DNA of 64,000 nt from Leptolyngbya sp. NIES-3755 (GCA_001548435.1 AP017308.1:1497030-1561029); one strand, 5' to 3'. Positions 1 through 9,559 are shown, counted from the stretch's first letter. Notes: generated by a model from the letters alone, not told the origin. Made by a program: numbers and translations.

Positions 1-1
1 T

Positions 2-766
2 GGGTTGCGCTATAAAGAGCAGGAATTTCAGCCGATCGTGGCACGAGTGAATGCGTCTTCGATGAATCTTGCCGTGATCGCACTCTTATTGCCAACAGCG
101 GTCAATATCACATCATCGGGGATCGAATCCAAGACTTTACAAACGCTGTCGGTAGCAGTTGCGATCGTACTGATCATGGTTTACGCACTCACGCTCTTAT
201 TCTCGATGAAAACTCACACTTATTTGTATGATGTGGGGACCGCAGAGAGTAAAGCGGAAGAACTTGCAGAGGCGAATTTATCTCATGATGGTAAAAAGCC
301 AAATTTAGTCTTATGGTCGATCGTGCTTCTGGTCTGTACGGTTTTTGTTGCGATCGAATCAGAACTACTCGTCGATAGCTTGGAAGTGGCGACCGAAAAA
401 TTAGGTCTGACTGCGCTCTTTACAGGGGTAATTCTGTTACCGATCGTTGGAAATGCCGCAGAACACGCAACCGCTGTAACCGTTGCAATGAAAGACAAAA
501 TGGATTTATCACTCTCAGTTGCCGTGGGATCAAGTTTGCAAATCGCGCTCTTTGTTGCGCCTGTTCTGGTCATCGTAGGCTGGTTTATTGGACAGCCGAT
601 GGATCTCGATTTCAATCCGTTTGAATTGGTCGCGGTTGCGGTCGCAGTTCTGATTACAAATTCGATTAGTTCAGATGGTCGATCGAATTGGTTAGAAGGA
701 ACGTTGCTTCTTGCAGCCTATTTGGTTCTCGGACTCGCTTTCTATTTTCATCCCGTAATGGCGTAA
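2..766 (+). CDS. Calcium/proton (CaCA/CAX family) antiporter, C-terminal part
   Basis: The gene is open to the left window edge, so the start and the first alpha repeat are missing; about 255 C-terminal residues remain. It reads as an integral membrane protein with several hydrophobic helices. The second CAX repeat is recognisable from GNAAEHATAV, followed by MDLSLSVAVGSSLQIALF and the terminal NSISSDGRSNWLEG segment. CAX proteins exchange cytosolic Ca2+ (or other divalent cations) for protons across the membrane and help with calcium or salt homeostasis. Family assignment is firm; the ion specificity is inferred. No co-directional gene follows closely. Confidence 0.9.
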   Translation, partial: GLRYKEQEFQPIVARVNASSMNLAVIALLLPTAVNITSSGIESKTLQTLSVAVAIVLIMVYALTLLFSMKTHTYLYDVGTAESKAEELAEANLSHDGKKPNLVLWSIVLLVCTVFVAIESELLVDSLEVATEKLGLTALFTGVILLPIVGNAAEHATAVTVAMKDKMDLSLSVAVGSSLQIALFVAPVLVIVGWFIGQPMDLDFNPFELVAVAVAVLITNSISSDGRSNWLEGTLLLAAYLVLGLAFYFHPVMA

Positions 767-1120
767 ACTGCTTCCTTGAAGGTCTCTCAAGACATTACGA
801 TCGATGGAGATTCGGTTTAATTTTGAAGTCGAGCATTTTCCTTAATCTAGAGGAACTGCTCGACTTGATATTCTTGAAGCGTAGATAAACTCCCGGCATT
901 GATCCGGATCACAGCCCTCGATCGCGGAAAATTAGAAACAAGAGCGGTAGTAAAAGATACGTGGAGACAATGCGGATTTCTGTGTGAAGTCTTTGTGAAG
1001 TGATACAGATTACACCGAGTCTTCACGGATTTCATTACGATAGCCATACTTTGACCTTGCCCCGGTCAAGTCCAATTCAATTGATGTTCCTGAAGTCTGG
1101 GGTTGAGGAGTGCTGAAACC
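767..1120. other. Intergenic region, 354 bp, no gene recognised
   Basis: No convincing coding sequence is seen. It holds a perfect 12-bp palindrome TGATCCGGATCA at 900-911 and an 11-bp-spaced direct repeat TGTGAAGT around 980-1000, which could be an operator for the following gene. At 1023-1047 it contains a 25-bp stretch that matches 24 of 25 bases at the start of the small gene at 49464. Confidence 0.4.
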
Positions 1121-2377
1121 ATGAACGCTGGGTCGATTCATCAAAGTCGCGGAATTACACCTGAAGAGCAGCGACTCTATGATCATTTATTAAAGTTAGT
1201 TCAATCAGAATCCCCTCAAGTTCTGAATGAGCGGTTTCGCCTTCTGTTTGTGGAAGCAACTGGCTATCCGGATCTCGCATTTCAGCAAGATCTCGATCGC
1301 TTAGTTCAAGCTACGATTTCCGCCCAAGAATTCCGCTTCATTCTGAATCGTTGCTGCCACATTCTGATCAACCGCTGGCAGTCCCGTCCGCAGTACTATG
1401 GCGCGATCACAGATCTGGTTGCCTTGTTTGAATCGGCTCCGACTCGTCCAATTACAGCGGATTTTTCTCGATCGCGCATCATCAAACAACAGCGCACTCT
1501 GATTCAGGAGTTTCAGCAAACAGAGCAATATTTGACCCTGAAGCGTCTTGCCACTGTTCTCCAGCCTGCACCGACCGAGACCGAATCGTTTGGCACACTA
1601 ATCCGCCGTTACCCTTACCTGTACGAACATTGCCTTGTCGCTGAGGGAACGCCAGATATTCAGCAGGCTTCGATTCGCCAACTTCAAGCCGATCGACAAA
1701 AACAATTCGAGCTTGATCTCTCAAAATACGTGACTTATCAAGTTCGACGGGCATCAAGTAATCGGGTCATTCATCCGGTCAAAAATCCGACCCTGTTAGA
1801 TGATCGATCGCTCAGTCAGGCGCTCCATCAATTCACCGGAAAAGTACACGGAAACGATACCTGTCGCGAAGTTGCCCAGCGATTTTTAACTCATTGTCAA
1901 GGCGTTCGATCGTACAAAGAATTCAAAGCTGAGTTATATCACTATCTCACCGATACTGTGAATCCCGCCTACGGGAAGCGCCATTTCAATCAGCAATTCG
2001 GCAACTTATTAGTCAATGCGTATCCACAAAGCGACTCACAACCGCTTTCGGATTTCCTCATGGTACGGACGTGTAGCCAACTGTTGAATTTCCTAGTCGT
2101 AGAGAGCATCCACCGACCGCAGCACTTTGTCTTTGTCGATCTGCTTTCAAACCTAGGAGCCACTTCAACCACACAACTCTTACTGCAAATTGTTTTACTT
2201 TGTCGGCGAGTGAAGCCTTATTTAGAGAAGCGGTTTTCGATTTTATTCCATCACTATGAAAGCTACAGTCGCGATCGCGTTCAATGGCTCATTGCGGCGA
2301 TGGAAAACCTACAAATCGCGCTCAGTACCAATTTCAGCGCTTTAAATTTATGTTTTGTCAATCAACTGGTGCGCTAG
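1121..2377 (+). CDS. Conserved cyanobacterial hypothetical protein, 418 aa
   Basis: I do not recognise a named domain. The protein is soluble-looking, rich in Gln, Arg and Leu, with long helical stretches and no signal peptide or membrane segment. The start is placed at ATG 1121 because GAGGAG lies 10 bases upstream; an in-frame TTG at 1103 would overlap that ribosome binding site. Base composition and CGATCG density match the surrounding chromosome, so it is probably a resident gene. It stands alone, followed by rpsU after a 130-bp gap. Confidence 0.75.
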   Translation: MNAGSIHQSRGITPEEQRLYDHLLKLVQSESPQVLNERFRLLFVEATGYPDLAFQQDLDRLVQATISAQEFRFILNRCCHILINRWQSRPQYYGAITDLVALFESAPTRPITADFSRSRIIKQQRTLIQEFQQTEQYLTLKRLATVLQPAPTETESFGTLIRRYPYLYEHCLVAEGTPDIQQASIRQLQADRQKQFELDLSKYVTYQVRRASSNRVIHPVKNPTLLDDRSLSQALHQFTGKVHGNDTCREVAQRFLTHCQGVRSYKEFKAELYHYLTDTVNPAYGKRHFNQQFGNLLVNAYPQSDSQPLSDFLMVRTCSQLLNFLVVESIHRPQHFVFVDLLSNLGATSTTQLLLQIVLLCRRVKPYLEKRFSILFHHYESYSRDRVQWLIAAMENLQIALSTNFSALNLCFVNQLVR

Positions 2378-2509
2378 AGTCTAGGATTTGTGCTAATCTT
2401 CATGATGGTAGGTTGCGCGTTCTAGAAAGCTGTGCATACTTAGGTGTGGACGGCAATTTTTAGTCTGACTGGAATCTACAACTTTTAATCTACTGGAGGA
2501 TACTACAGC

Positions 2510-2689
2510 ATGACCCAAGTGGTTTTAGGAGAAAACGAAGGCATCGATTCAGCGTTGCGCCGCTTTAAGCGCCAAGTCTCAAAGGCTGGAATTTTGGCAG
2601 ATCTGCGATCGCACCGTCATTTTGAAACACCGCTGGAAAAGCGCAAACGCAAAGCGATCGTCGCTCGACGCAATCGCCGCTACCGTTAA
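2510..2689 (+). CDS. rpsU: 30S ribosomal protein bS21
   Basis: A 59-residue basic protein that reads [20 protein letters not shown] and ends in the arginine-rich RRNRRYR tail typical of bS21. bS21 sits on the small-subunit platform near the anti-Shine-Dalgarno end of 16S rRNA and assists initiation. A strong ribosome binding site GGAGGA lies at 2495-2500, nine bases before the ATG. A factor-independent terminator follows directly, so it is probably a single-gene transcript. Confidence 0.95.
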   Translation: MTQVVLGENEGIDSALRRFKRQVSKAGILADLRSHRHFETPLEKRKRKAIVARRNRRYR

Positions 2690-2696
2690 CGGTGAC

Positions 2697-2727
2697 AGTC
2701 GATTCTTCATATAAGGATCGATTTTTT
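2697..2727 (+). terminator. Rho-independent terminator of rpsU
   Basis: AGTCGATTCTT (2697-2707) pairs with AAGGATCGATT (2713-2723), 11 pairs with two G-U wobbles around a five-base loop, and runs into a T tract at 2722-2727. Confidence 0.75.
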
Positions 2728-2795
2728 CGTCTAAGACCGTTTATCGGCAGCATTGCTAGGATGTGAGAAGTGCAGATTACTTCTCTCGTGAATTT

Positions 2796-4265
2796 ATGAC
2801 TGACTCCATTTCCGATGCTGGCAAACCTTTGGATCAGGAGCTAGACGAAGCGATTTCCGGGTTCGATGAGATCCAAAATGAGCTAAATTATCGACAAGCT
2901 CAAACGACGCTACGGGAGCTAGTCGAAAATCTCGATTTAACTGACCAAGAGCGATCGGGATTGGAGTCAGAAATTCACGGACTGGAGACGATGCTAGAAA
3001 AGCTTGATCGTCTCGTGGTTCAAATTGCAGCATTTGGCATGGTCGGGCGCGGCAAGTCTTCGCTACTGAATGCGTTGCTCGGTCAACAAATCTTTGAAAC
3101 AGGTGCAATTCACGGAGTCACGCGATCGCAGCAGTCGGCTCAGTGGAGCGTGGCAAGTGAAGCGATCGAGGGCAGTGATCAAGAAATCCTCCGCGTCACA
3201 CTTCCCAGTACGACAAATTCTCAAATCGAATTAATTGACACGCCTGGAATCGATGAAGTCAACGGAGAAGCCAGAGAAGCCTTAGCGCGTCAAGTGGCTC
3301 AACAAGCCGATCTGTTACTCTTCATTGTCTCCGGTGATATCACCAAAGTCGAATTCCAAGCACTTTCAGAATTACGCGACGTTGGAAAGCCGATCATTCT
3401 GGTATTCAACAAAATCGATCAGTATCCCGATGCCGATCGTATGAGCATTTATCAAAAAATTCGCGATGAGCGTGTCAAAGAACTGCTTTCCCCTGATGAG
3501 ATTGTAATGGCTGCGGCTTCTCCGTTAATTGCACGAGCGGTAAAACGTCCTGATGGTCGCATGTCGCCGCAAATGATCAAAACAGAGCCGCAAGTTCAAG
3601 ATCTCAAACTGAAAATTCTTGAAGTTCTGCATCGAGAAGGTAAATCGCTAGTTGCGCTCAATTCGATGCTATTTGCGGATGACGTGCACGATCGCTTACT
3701 TCAACGCAAACTTACCATTCGTGAACAAAACGCCAATCGAGTGATCTGGAACGGTGTCATGACGAAAGCGATCGCGACTGCGGTAAATCCGGTGATGGTT
3801 CTCGATATTCTTAGCAGTGCTGCGATCGATGTGGCGCTAATCATGAGTTTATCCAAGCTCTATGGCATTCAGATGACCCAGCAAGGAGCCTTGAAATTAC
3901 TCCAGCGAATTGCGATCGCGATGGGGGGCATTAGTGCGACTGAATTGTTAACGAATTTAGGATTGAGTTCGCTGAAAGGCTTGTTAGGGTTATCGGCTCC
4001 GGCAACTGGGGGATTGTCGATCGCGCCTTATGTGACAGTGGCACTGACTCAAGGAGCGGTGGCGGGCGTTTCGACTTATGCGATCGCTCAAGTGACGAAA
4101 GCGTATCTTGCGAATGATGCTTCTTGGGGGACAGAAAGTCCGAAAGCGGTCGTGACTCGAATTCTCGCTTCACTGGATGAGGATTCGATTATGAATCGGA
4201 TTAAGGATGAACTCCGGGCAAAGCTTGACCTTCATGCGAGACAAGCGAAAGCAAATAAAAACTAG
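2796..4265 (+). CDS. Era/dynamin-like GTPase with C-terminal membrane (DUF697-like) domain
   Basis: About 489 residues from ATG 2796 (a GTG at 2763 is also in frame; neither has a clear ribosome binding site). After an N-terminal helical region, the G domain shows the P-loop GMVGRGKSS at about 81-89, DTPG at 148-151 and NKID at 205-208. The C-terminal third is hydrophobic and glycine-rich, like the YcjF/DUF697 segment found in membrane-associated GTPases. Such proteins hydrolyse GTP at the membrane and are tied to membrane remodelling or envelope stress in relatives; a specific role here is not known. No operon partner is evident. Confidence 0.85.
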   Translation: MTDSISDAGKPLDQELDEAISGFDEIQNELNYRQAQTTLRELVENLDLTDQERSGLESEIHGLETMLEKLDRLVVQIAAFGMVGRGKSSLLNALLGQQIFETGAIHGVTRSQQSAQWSVASEAIEGSDQEILRVTLPSTTNSQIELIDTPGIDEVNGEAREALARQVAQQADLLLFIVSGDITKVEFQALSELRDVGKPIILVFNKIDQYPDADRMSIYQKIRDERVKELLSPDEIVMAAASPLIARAVKRPDGRMSPQMIKTEPQVQDLKLKILEVLHREGKSLVALNSMLFADDVHDRLLQRKLTIREQNANRVIWNGVMTKAIATAVNPVMVLDILSSAAIDVALIMSLSKLYGIQMTQQGALKLLQRIAIAMGGISATELLTNLGLSSLKGLLGLSAPATGGLSIAPYVTVALTQGAVAGVSTYAIAQVTKAYLANDASWGTESPKAVVTRILASLDEDSIMNRIKDELRAKLDLHARQAKANKN

Positions 4266-4290
4266 GGAGCCACTAATTCTTAGTCAATGA

Positions 4291-4695
4291 TCGCGTCTTC
4301 AAGGAAGAATCTTAAGCAAGAGGGAAATTTATACACAGATTCGAGTGCCTTACTACATCGTATTTGACCCGCTGCAACAGATTCAAGGCGGAAACGAAAT
4401 GAATGGCGCTTTGTTACGAGTTTGGTCGATCTCTCCCAGTGGCTACACGGAGTTAACGCCCATCTAAGGAATGAGTGCGATCGGAGAGGTCATTTGGCTC
4501 GATGCCGTTGGATTAGGCTTAACCTTATGGGAAGGACAATTTGAAGATGAATTAGATCGAGTGTGGTTGCGGTGGTGCGATCGTCATGGAAGCGTGATTC
4601 CCACTGGAGCCGAACGAGCAAATGAAGCAGAGGCGAAAGCGCAACGACTGGCAGAACGGCTGCGACCGCTCGGAGTCGATCCGAATGAAATCTGA
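4291..4695 (+). pseudogene. Uma2/DUF820-family nuclease-like gene, truncated and interrupted
   Basis: The reading frame 4291-4695 reads as the C-terminal half of a Uma2 (DUF820) protein: VPYYIVFDPLQQ, then LRVWSISPSGYTEL, then WLDAVGLGLTLWEG and VWLRWCDRHGSVIPTGAE with the usual charged AEAKAQRLAERLR tail. A stop codon TAA at 4465-4467 breaks the frame between the two parts, and the N-terminal half with the catalytic core is absent (a TGA lies at 4288). Uma2 proteins are a highly expanded PD-(D/E)XK-like family in cyanobacteria, so decayed copies are common. The fragment from ATG 4471 alone would lack the active site. Confidence 0.8.
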
Positions 4696-4798
4696 GAAAT
4701 TCAACGAATTGTAAACAAATATTACAGTAGGTAGATCTAATCATGAAACCTTAGACAGAGTTCGCTACGCTCTAAGATAGAGAAGGAGGAATCAATCC

Positions 4799-4927
4799 AT
4801 GACGACCGTGCCTGACAGCATTAGCTTGCTTGATCTATCAAGACTGTGGATTCAGAAAGCGTTAGAAGAGATTGCAGCAGAAAATCAACAGGCTGAAGAA
4901 GGGATCGAACTGGAAGAGGAAGAATAA
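4799..4927 (+). CDS. Small acidic protein, 42 aa
   Basis: A short open frame starting MTTVPDSISLLDLSRLWIQ and ending in a run of glutamates (IELEEEE). It is preceded by a very strong ribosome binding site, AAGGAGG, about ten bases upstream of the ATG, which is the main reason to believe it is translated. A predicted amphipathic helix with an acidic tail resembles small antitoxin-like or adaptor peptides, but no family is recognised. A long hairpin with a T tract follows at 4953-5022. Confidence 0.6.
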   Translation: MTTVPDSISLLDLSRLWIQKALEEIAAENQQAEEGIELEEEE

Positions 4928-4952
4928 ATCCTCACCGTGATTCAGAAAATTC

Positions 4953-5022
4953 AATGGTCTAGACCCGTAGATCTACAAGGCTTAAGAGGTTTTGCAGATT
5001 TACAGATCTAGACCATTCGTTT
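4953..5022. terminator. Long hairpin, probable bidirectional terminator
   Basis: AATGGTCTAGA at 4953-4963 is perfectly complementary to TCTAGACCATT at 5007-5017. An inner stem, GTAGATCT with AGATTTAC, adds eight pairs after a three-base internal loop. A T tract follows on the plus strand. It lies between the converging small acidic gene and doxX. Confidence 0.65.
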
Positions 5023-5484
5023 TTAGGAACGATCCTTCGAGAGCAAATGGTCGATCGAATAATTCCCGCCACCGCCGATCGCATACAGCAGATAAATCAG
5101 CAGATACAGCGAAGCGGTTTCCAAAGGTCCAATATCCAATCCGGTCTTTTTCAAATGAAAGTAAACCGCGATGAACATTGTGAATGCGAGTGACACAGCA
5201 CTAATTCGCGTCAGAAAGCCAAAGATTAATAGAATTGACGAGCCAATTTCCGCGAAGGCTGCACAGTAAGTAAAAAAGACCGGAAACGGAAAGCCAATCA
5301 CGGTCATTACATGATCCACAAAGCCTTGCACATCCGCCAACTTACTAAAGCCATTGTGAATCATCAAAGCGCCCACTACGACGCGCACCGTTAACCATGC
5401 CGCTTGAAAGGTGGAATTCGGGCTAAGGTCAGATTGTAAAAGAGAAGTTAAGATCGATCGTTGCTGAGACTGTGTCACGGTCAT
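5023..5484 (-). CDS. DoxX family membrane protein
   Basis: About 153 residues from ATG 5484; an upstream TTG at 5526 is in frame but gives a less plausible N-terminus. Four hydrophobic segments are visible, with the DoxX signatures VVVGALMIHNGFSKL, FAEIGSSILLIFGFLTR and a C-terminal LLIYLLYAIGGGGNYSID. DoxX-like proteins are small quinone- or thiol-linked inner membrane proteins; function here is not predictable. It converges on the upstream small gene. Confidence 0.85.
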   Translation of the reverse strand: MTVTQSQQRSILTSLLQSDLSPNSTFQAAWLTVRVVVGALMIHNGFSKLADVQGFVDHVMTVIGFPFPVFFTYCAAFAEIGSSILLIFGFLTRISAVSLAFTMFIAVYFHLKKTGLDIGPLETASLYLLIYLLYAIGGGGNYSIDHLLSKDRS

Positions 5485-5679
5485 GAGTTGGTTTCTCGCA
5501 TACAGCACTTGAATTTTAGCGAACAATCGGTCTGCAAATCGTTACATAACTCAACCCCGCTCTTTGAAGTCTGTCCTAAGATTTAAAAAGAAGTCTTTAG
5601 ATAGACGGTCGCGCTCATCTATCGCTGCTACCGTTAACAAACAAGTAAACACCACTCAAACTAAGCAAGGGATAAACGT

Positions 5680-6036
5680 ATGTCACACTTTAGTACACTC
5701 CGCAGCAAGATCACCGATGCCGAACTGCTCAAAGCTTCATTGCGCGACCTCGGTTTCACGGTTGAAACCAACACCGAAGTGCGGGGAATGGGCTGCCAGC
5801 GCGTTCATGCTGACATTGTTGCTGTGCTGGATGGCAGTTATGACATTGGTTGGGTACACAATGAAGATGGTACGTACAGCATCGTAGCAGATTTGTGGGG
5901 TGTGGCGAGAAAGCACAACCTTGCAGAACTGATGACCTCGGTGAATCAAAAATATGCAGTGCAGCAAACCCTCAGCGCAGTTGCAAAACGCCCTGGTTTG
6001 CAGAATGCAAATATTCAAGTGAAGGTTCGCGGCTAA
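5680..6036 (+). CDS. ycf35: DUF1257 / Ycf35 family protein
   Basis: 118 residues beginning MSHFSTLRSKITDAELLKAS, the hallmark start of Ycf35, followed by LRDLGFTVETNTEVRG and DIGWVHNEDGTYSIVADLWG. Ycf35 is conserved in cyanobacteria and red-lineage plastids. Its role is unknown; it is soluble and is often suspected to serve photosynthesis or gene expression. It is monocistronic, with a strong terminator 25 bases after the stop. Confidence 0.85.
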   Translation: MSHFSTLRSKITDAELLKASLRDLGFTVETNTEVRGMGCQRVHADIVAVLDGSYDIGWVHNEDGTYSIVADLWGVARKHNLAELMTSVNQKYAVQQTLSAVAKRPGLQNANIQVKVRG

Positions 6037-6059
6037 TTGCCCAACTTTTAGAAATTATT

Positions 6060-6106
6060 AATCCTTTACGGAGTCCTGATTGCACTCTGTAAAGGATTAT
6101 TTTTTT
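6060..6106 (+). terminator. Rho-independent terminator of ycf35
   Basis: AATCCTTTACGGAGT at 6060-6074 pairs with ACTCTGTAAAGGATT, ending near 6098, with a short loop, followed by ATTTTTTT. Confidence 0.85.
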
Positions 6107-6191
6107 GAGCCGTTCCGAAAAATCTACCTCAAGATGCTTCGGAGCTAAGATTGGTAGAGGCTACGCTGTGCAAGGACGATCGAGGTAACTT

Positions 6192-7514
6192 ATGGTAGAT
6201 GCAATTTTGGCGCGATCGAATGAACTCAAACAAGCGCTGACGGATTTTGTATATGACGCGGAAGGAGAGTTAGCGATCGCGTTTGAGAAATTTGTCGCGG
6301 ACAGGTTAGCTCAATCCCAATCGAAAGAGACTAAACATCGAGATACTGTTGTTGATATCTTTCTGACGCATGGACAGGTTGGCACGAAAACCCCACTGGA
6401 ATTGTTTATCGAACAGGAACCGGACTTATCGGAGAGCGATCGACAATTACTTCTAAACTGGAAGCGCAACTTTTCAGGACTGTTCGCGATTCAAGAGATC
6501 TTGCCTGATGGTTTCAAAGTGATGAATTGGCTCACGACCAAAATGTACATTGTGAAGCCGAGTGATTTAGAAGCAATGTCGCGATTAAAGCAGGGTGAAA
6601 TGTTGGTTACGCGAATTGCACCTGTGGAAGATTATTGGATGATTTTTAGTCCTTACGTGCAGCTTGGAAATTTAGGAAAACCGAAATTAGCAGTCGCGAT
6701 CGGCAATTTCCGTCAGAACTATAAATCAGATCTTTATGGGGATGCTCCTGAGCTATTAGAAGAAGCTTGGAAATCGGTGGAACGCTACCATCAGGATTTT
6801 CTCGACTTTTTTGGCAGTGATCAAGTTACGATGTCGGGCTATCACTTAGGCAAAAAGATTGCTGAGTTTCAGGATTTTCTCACTCAGAGACGCATGGATG
6901 AGGTAGGACTTGATTCTAATAAATCGCTTGCAGAACTCGCTCAAGATGCAGGCATGAGCGACGAAGAACTGACCGAAATGGCGGAAGCAATGGGACTCGA
7001 TGCGGAATCTGCTGCCAAAATGGTTCAAAACAAAGCAGCGGCAAAAATGGTGACACCGCAAATTGATCTACCACCAGAGTTGAAGAAAGCTGAAGAAGTC
7101 ACAGTTCTTGCACATCCGCGTTGGGGACAGATGTTGCTGACGACTTACACCCAGTTTGAATCACTGTTAAATGCTGAAGATTGGAAATCTATCAAAGGTG
7201 CAGACAAACTGATTCGGAAGTATCTCACCGAGGCTGAAGTGAACTATTTTGTTTGGCATCGGTTAGCAGAACAGTATCCGACACAATTAGAAAGTTTGCT
7301 CAGATCGTTTCTCGATCGACCAGAGTTCACCCTTGAGAAAGATCTCGATCCATTGTTGCAGCAATACCATAAACCTTTAGTACCTGAACTTCCAGATATT
7401 GCTAGTGTTCCGCTGCATTTGCATAATCTCTTCCAAGAAGCATTAGCAGAAGTGAGTAAAACGAAGGCAAAAGAGAAAGCAAAACAGCCATCAAAAGGAT
7501 TCAAACGGGGTTAG
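6192..7514 (+). CDS. Conserved hypothetical protein, 440 aa
   Basis: No named domain is recognised. The protein is soluble, acidic to neutral, helix-rich, and ends in a lysine-rich tail (KTKAKEKAKQPSKGFKRG). A Glu/Met/Ala-rich segment around residues 255-285 looks like a small helical bundle (GMSDEELTEMAEAMGLDAES). A GAGG ribosome binding site precedes ATG 6192. The MFS gene begins three bases after the stop, so the two are probably co-transcribed. Confidence 0.75.
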   Translation: MVDAILARSNELKQALTDFVYDAEGELAIAFEKFVADRLAQSQSKETKHRDTVVDIFLTHGQVGTKTPLELFIEQEPDLSESDRQLLLNWKRNFSGLFAIQEILPDGFKVMNWLTTKMYIVKPSDLEAMSRLKQGEMLVTRIAPVEDYWMIFSPYVQLGNLGKPKLAVAIGNFRQNYKSDLYGDAPELLEEAWKSVERYHQDFLDFFGSDQVTMSGYHLGKKIAEFQDFLTQRRMDEVGLDSNKSLAELAQDAGMSDEELTEMAEAMGLDAESAAKMVQNKAAAKMVTPQIDLPPELKKAEEVTVLAHPRWGQMLLTTYTQFESLLNAEDWKSIKGADKLIRKYLTEAEVNYFVWHRLAEQYPTQLESLLRSFLDRPEFTLEKDLDPLLQQYHKPLVPELPDIASVPLHLHNLFQEALAEVSKTKAKEKAKQPSKGFKRG

Positions 7515-7517
7515 ATT

Positions 7518-8702
7518 GTGCAATTAAAGTCTCGAACCAACGATCGATTATGGATTGGTGTTGCTCTAATCTTCTACTCGTTCGTTGCGATCGGGATTGC
7601 TGAAGGGGGCTTGGGTGTCCTCTTACCCTCGATTCTTGAAACCTATAAGCTCACACCCGGAACAGTGACATTATTGTTCATCAGTCAAGTTTCGGGATAT
7701 GCGATCGCAGCAACCACGACAAGTTTACTCACGCATCGATTCGGATTAGCTCGAACAATGTTGATTGGTGCTATCATGCTCACCAGTGCTTTGAGTCTCT
7801 ATGCTTTAACGACTCATTGGATAGTAATGATTGCAACCGGATCATTGTTGGGATTCGGAATTGGACTAATTGATGCGGGTGGCAATACCTTTATTGCAAG
7901 TGATCAACGCAATGCGAATCTGATGGGAATGCTTCATGCCTTTTATGGAGTAGGAGCGCTTTCGGGTCCAGTATTGGCGACGACATTACTCACTTTTGGA
8001 ATGGGATGGCGGCAGGTTTATGGCGTGTTTTCGACTATTGTAAGTTTGTCGATCGTAGGTTTACTCTGGGCAGTTTTGCATCGATACTCACCGTTACAGC
8101 AGAAATTCATTGGTGAAAATAGTGGTCGATCTAACCTTGCAGCAGCAGCTAAAAATCCACTTGTGATTGTTTCCGCGATTTTATTAGCCCTTTATGTTGG
8201 AACTGAAGCAGGCATCGGAAACTGGGCATATACCGTACAGCATGTGAGCCGAGGAATTCCAACTCAGATCTCAGGCTACAGTGTTGCAGGCTATTGGGTT
8301 GGATTAACGATCGGGCGATTGAGCTTTGGACAATTAGTCAATCGACTTGGAGCCAATCGAACGATTACTTATTCACTCGCATTGCTGATTGTTGGATTGT
8401 TCATCTGGTGGCAAATTCCGAGCGCATGGCTAATCTTGCCAGTTTTAGGATTTGCACTTGCAACGATCTTTCCCGCAGTTATGTGGCTAACACCGCAGCG
8501 AGTCGATCGAGCAATGGTTCCAGCCGCGATCGGGATGCTTGCGAGTATGGGCAGTGTCGGAGCCGCCATCATTCCTACTGGAATTGGCTGGATGGCAGAC
8601 CGGGCGGGAATTGGTGTGATTCCAGGATTGATGTTGCCATTAGCGATCGTCATGTTCGGTTTGCATTGCTGGTTAAAAGGTCAGAGATCATCGATCGCCT
8701 AA
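7518..8702 (+). CDS. MFS transporter
   Basis: 394 residues with about twelve hydrophobic segments. The first helix pair is joined by a loop with SLLTHRFGLARTML (MFS motif A region), and the symmetric loop in the second half reads GRLSFGQLVNRLGANR. The start is GTG 7518, three bases after the preceding stop. The overall pattern resembles FucP/sugar or multidrug MFS members; the substrate cannot be read from sequence. It lies in the inner membrane. Confidence 0.85.
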   Translation: MQLKSRTNDRLWIGVALIFYSFVAIGIAEGGLGVLLPSILETYKLTPGTVTLLFISQVSGYAIAATTTSLLTHRFGLARTMLIGAIMLTSALSLYALTTHWIVMIATGSLLGFGIGLIDAGGNTFIASDQRNANLMGMLHAFYGVGALSGPVLATTLLTFGMGWRQVYGVFSTIVSLSIVGLLWAVLHRYSPLQQKFIGENSGRSNLAAAAKNPLVIVSAILLALYVGTEAGIGNWAYTVQHVSRGIPTQISGYSVAGYWVGLTIGRLSFGQLVNRLGANRTITYSLALLIVGLFIWWQIPSAWLILPVLGFALATIFPAVMWLTPQRVDRAMVPAAIGMLASMGSVGAAIIPTGIGWMADRAGIGVIPGLMLPLAIVMFGLHCWLKGQRSSIA

Positions 8703-8810
8703 GAACTTTGAATCTAATCGAACTTGTGCTCTGGTCATCACTTGTGTGTCAGAGCTTACATTGTTCATCGTCCATCCTGAAGAATTCATAAGAGATCTAT
8801 CCTATGAGTT

Positions 8811-8845
8811 TCATATTTTCTTGTCCTATTGTGATAGCACAGTAA
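8811..8845 (+). promoter_or_regulatory. Recurrent TCATATTTT element (copy A)
   Basis: TCATATTTTCTTGTCCTA at 8811-8828, then GCACAGTA about ten bases later, 105-140 bases before the secreted-protein gene at 8951. The same word occurs upstream of several other genes in the window (see findings). Its role as a binding site is inference. Confidence 0.45.
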
Positions 8846-8950
8846 TCTCCGCAATGCCCTAGTTCTGCTAGTAGCAAAGGTAGCTTACAGATTAATTTAG
8901 AGAACTTACAGATCTTTAGATTCACAATTGCTTACACAAAGGAACGACTG

Positions 8951-9559
8951 ATGAAAAATTACATGACCCAAACGATCGCCATTGGATTCACTGGAATGAG
9001 TTTGACGATCGCAGGTACAGTTTTCTCTCCTGCTCATGCAGCCCAGCAATTGTCTTGTACTGGAAGAAAATCAAACGGCTGGAGCTACAATGCAAAGTTC
9101 GTAGATGGTCGCTTTACACAAATTACTTGGAATCGAGCAGGACAACCGCCACAAGTTTCTCCACTCACGTTCTTTCGCACGAATGCACAGGGAGAGCCTG
9201 TTTACCGGGGATCATTCCAGGGAGCCACTGCGGTAACACTTGTAGATTTAGGACAAGGCAATGTTCGTCCGGGTTCGCAAATCTCGGTTGGGGTCGAAGA
9301 ATGGGGCTGGTCGAGAGGAACTTGTGCGATCGCAACTGGCGGCGGTGGCTCGACCGACTGGTTTAGCGATATTCAACTGATGATGATCGGCAATGAACAA
9401 TGGCGGGAAGCGATGCGGGCACAGGGATTTATCTTTGATAGAACGGTGCAGCACACAAATACTCAAATTGTGGAACGCTGGACGCGCCCTTCGGATCGAG
9501 CCACGGTAGATGTAGTGCTCGTGAACAAGCAAGTCACAGATGTGCGACGAGTGAATTAG
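8951..9559 (+). CDS. Secreted hypothetical protein
   Basis: 202 residues with an N-terminal hydrophobic signal segment (IAIGFTGMSLTIAGTVF) and a likely AHA cleavage site near residue 34. Two cysteines in the mature part (SCTGRKSNGW and GTCAIATGG) could form a disulfide. No family name is recognised. AAAGGAACG lies upstream of the ATG, and a recurrent TCATATTTT element lies further upstream. Confidence 0.75.
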   Translation: MKNYMTQTIAIGFTGMSLTIAGTVFSPAHAAQQLSCTGRKSNGWSYNAKFVDGRFTQITWNRAGQPPQVSPLTFFRTNAQGEPVYRGSFQGATAVTLVDLGQGNVRPGSQISVGVEEWGWSRGTCAIATGGGGSTDWFSDIQLMMIGNEQWREAMRAQGFIFDRTVQHTNTQIVERWTRPSDRATVDVVLVNKQVTDVRRVN

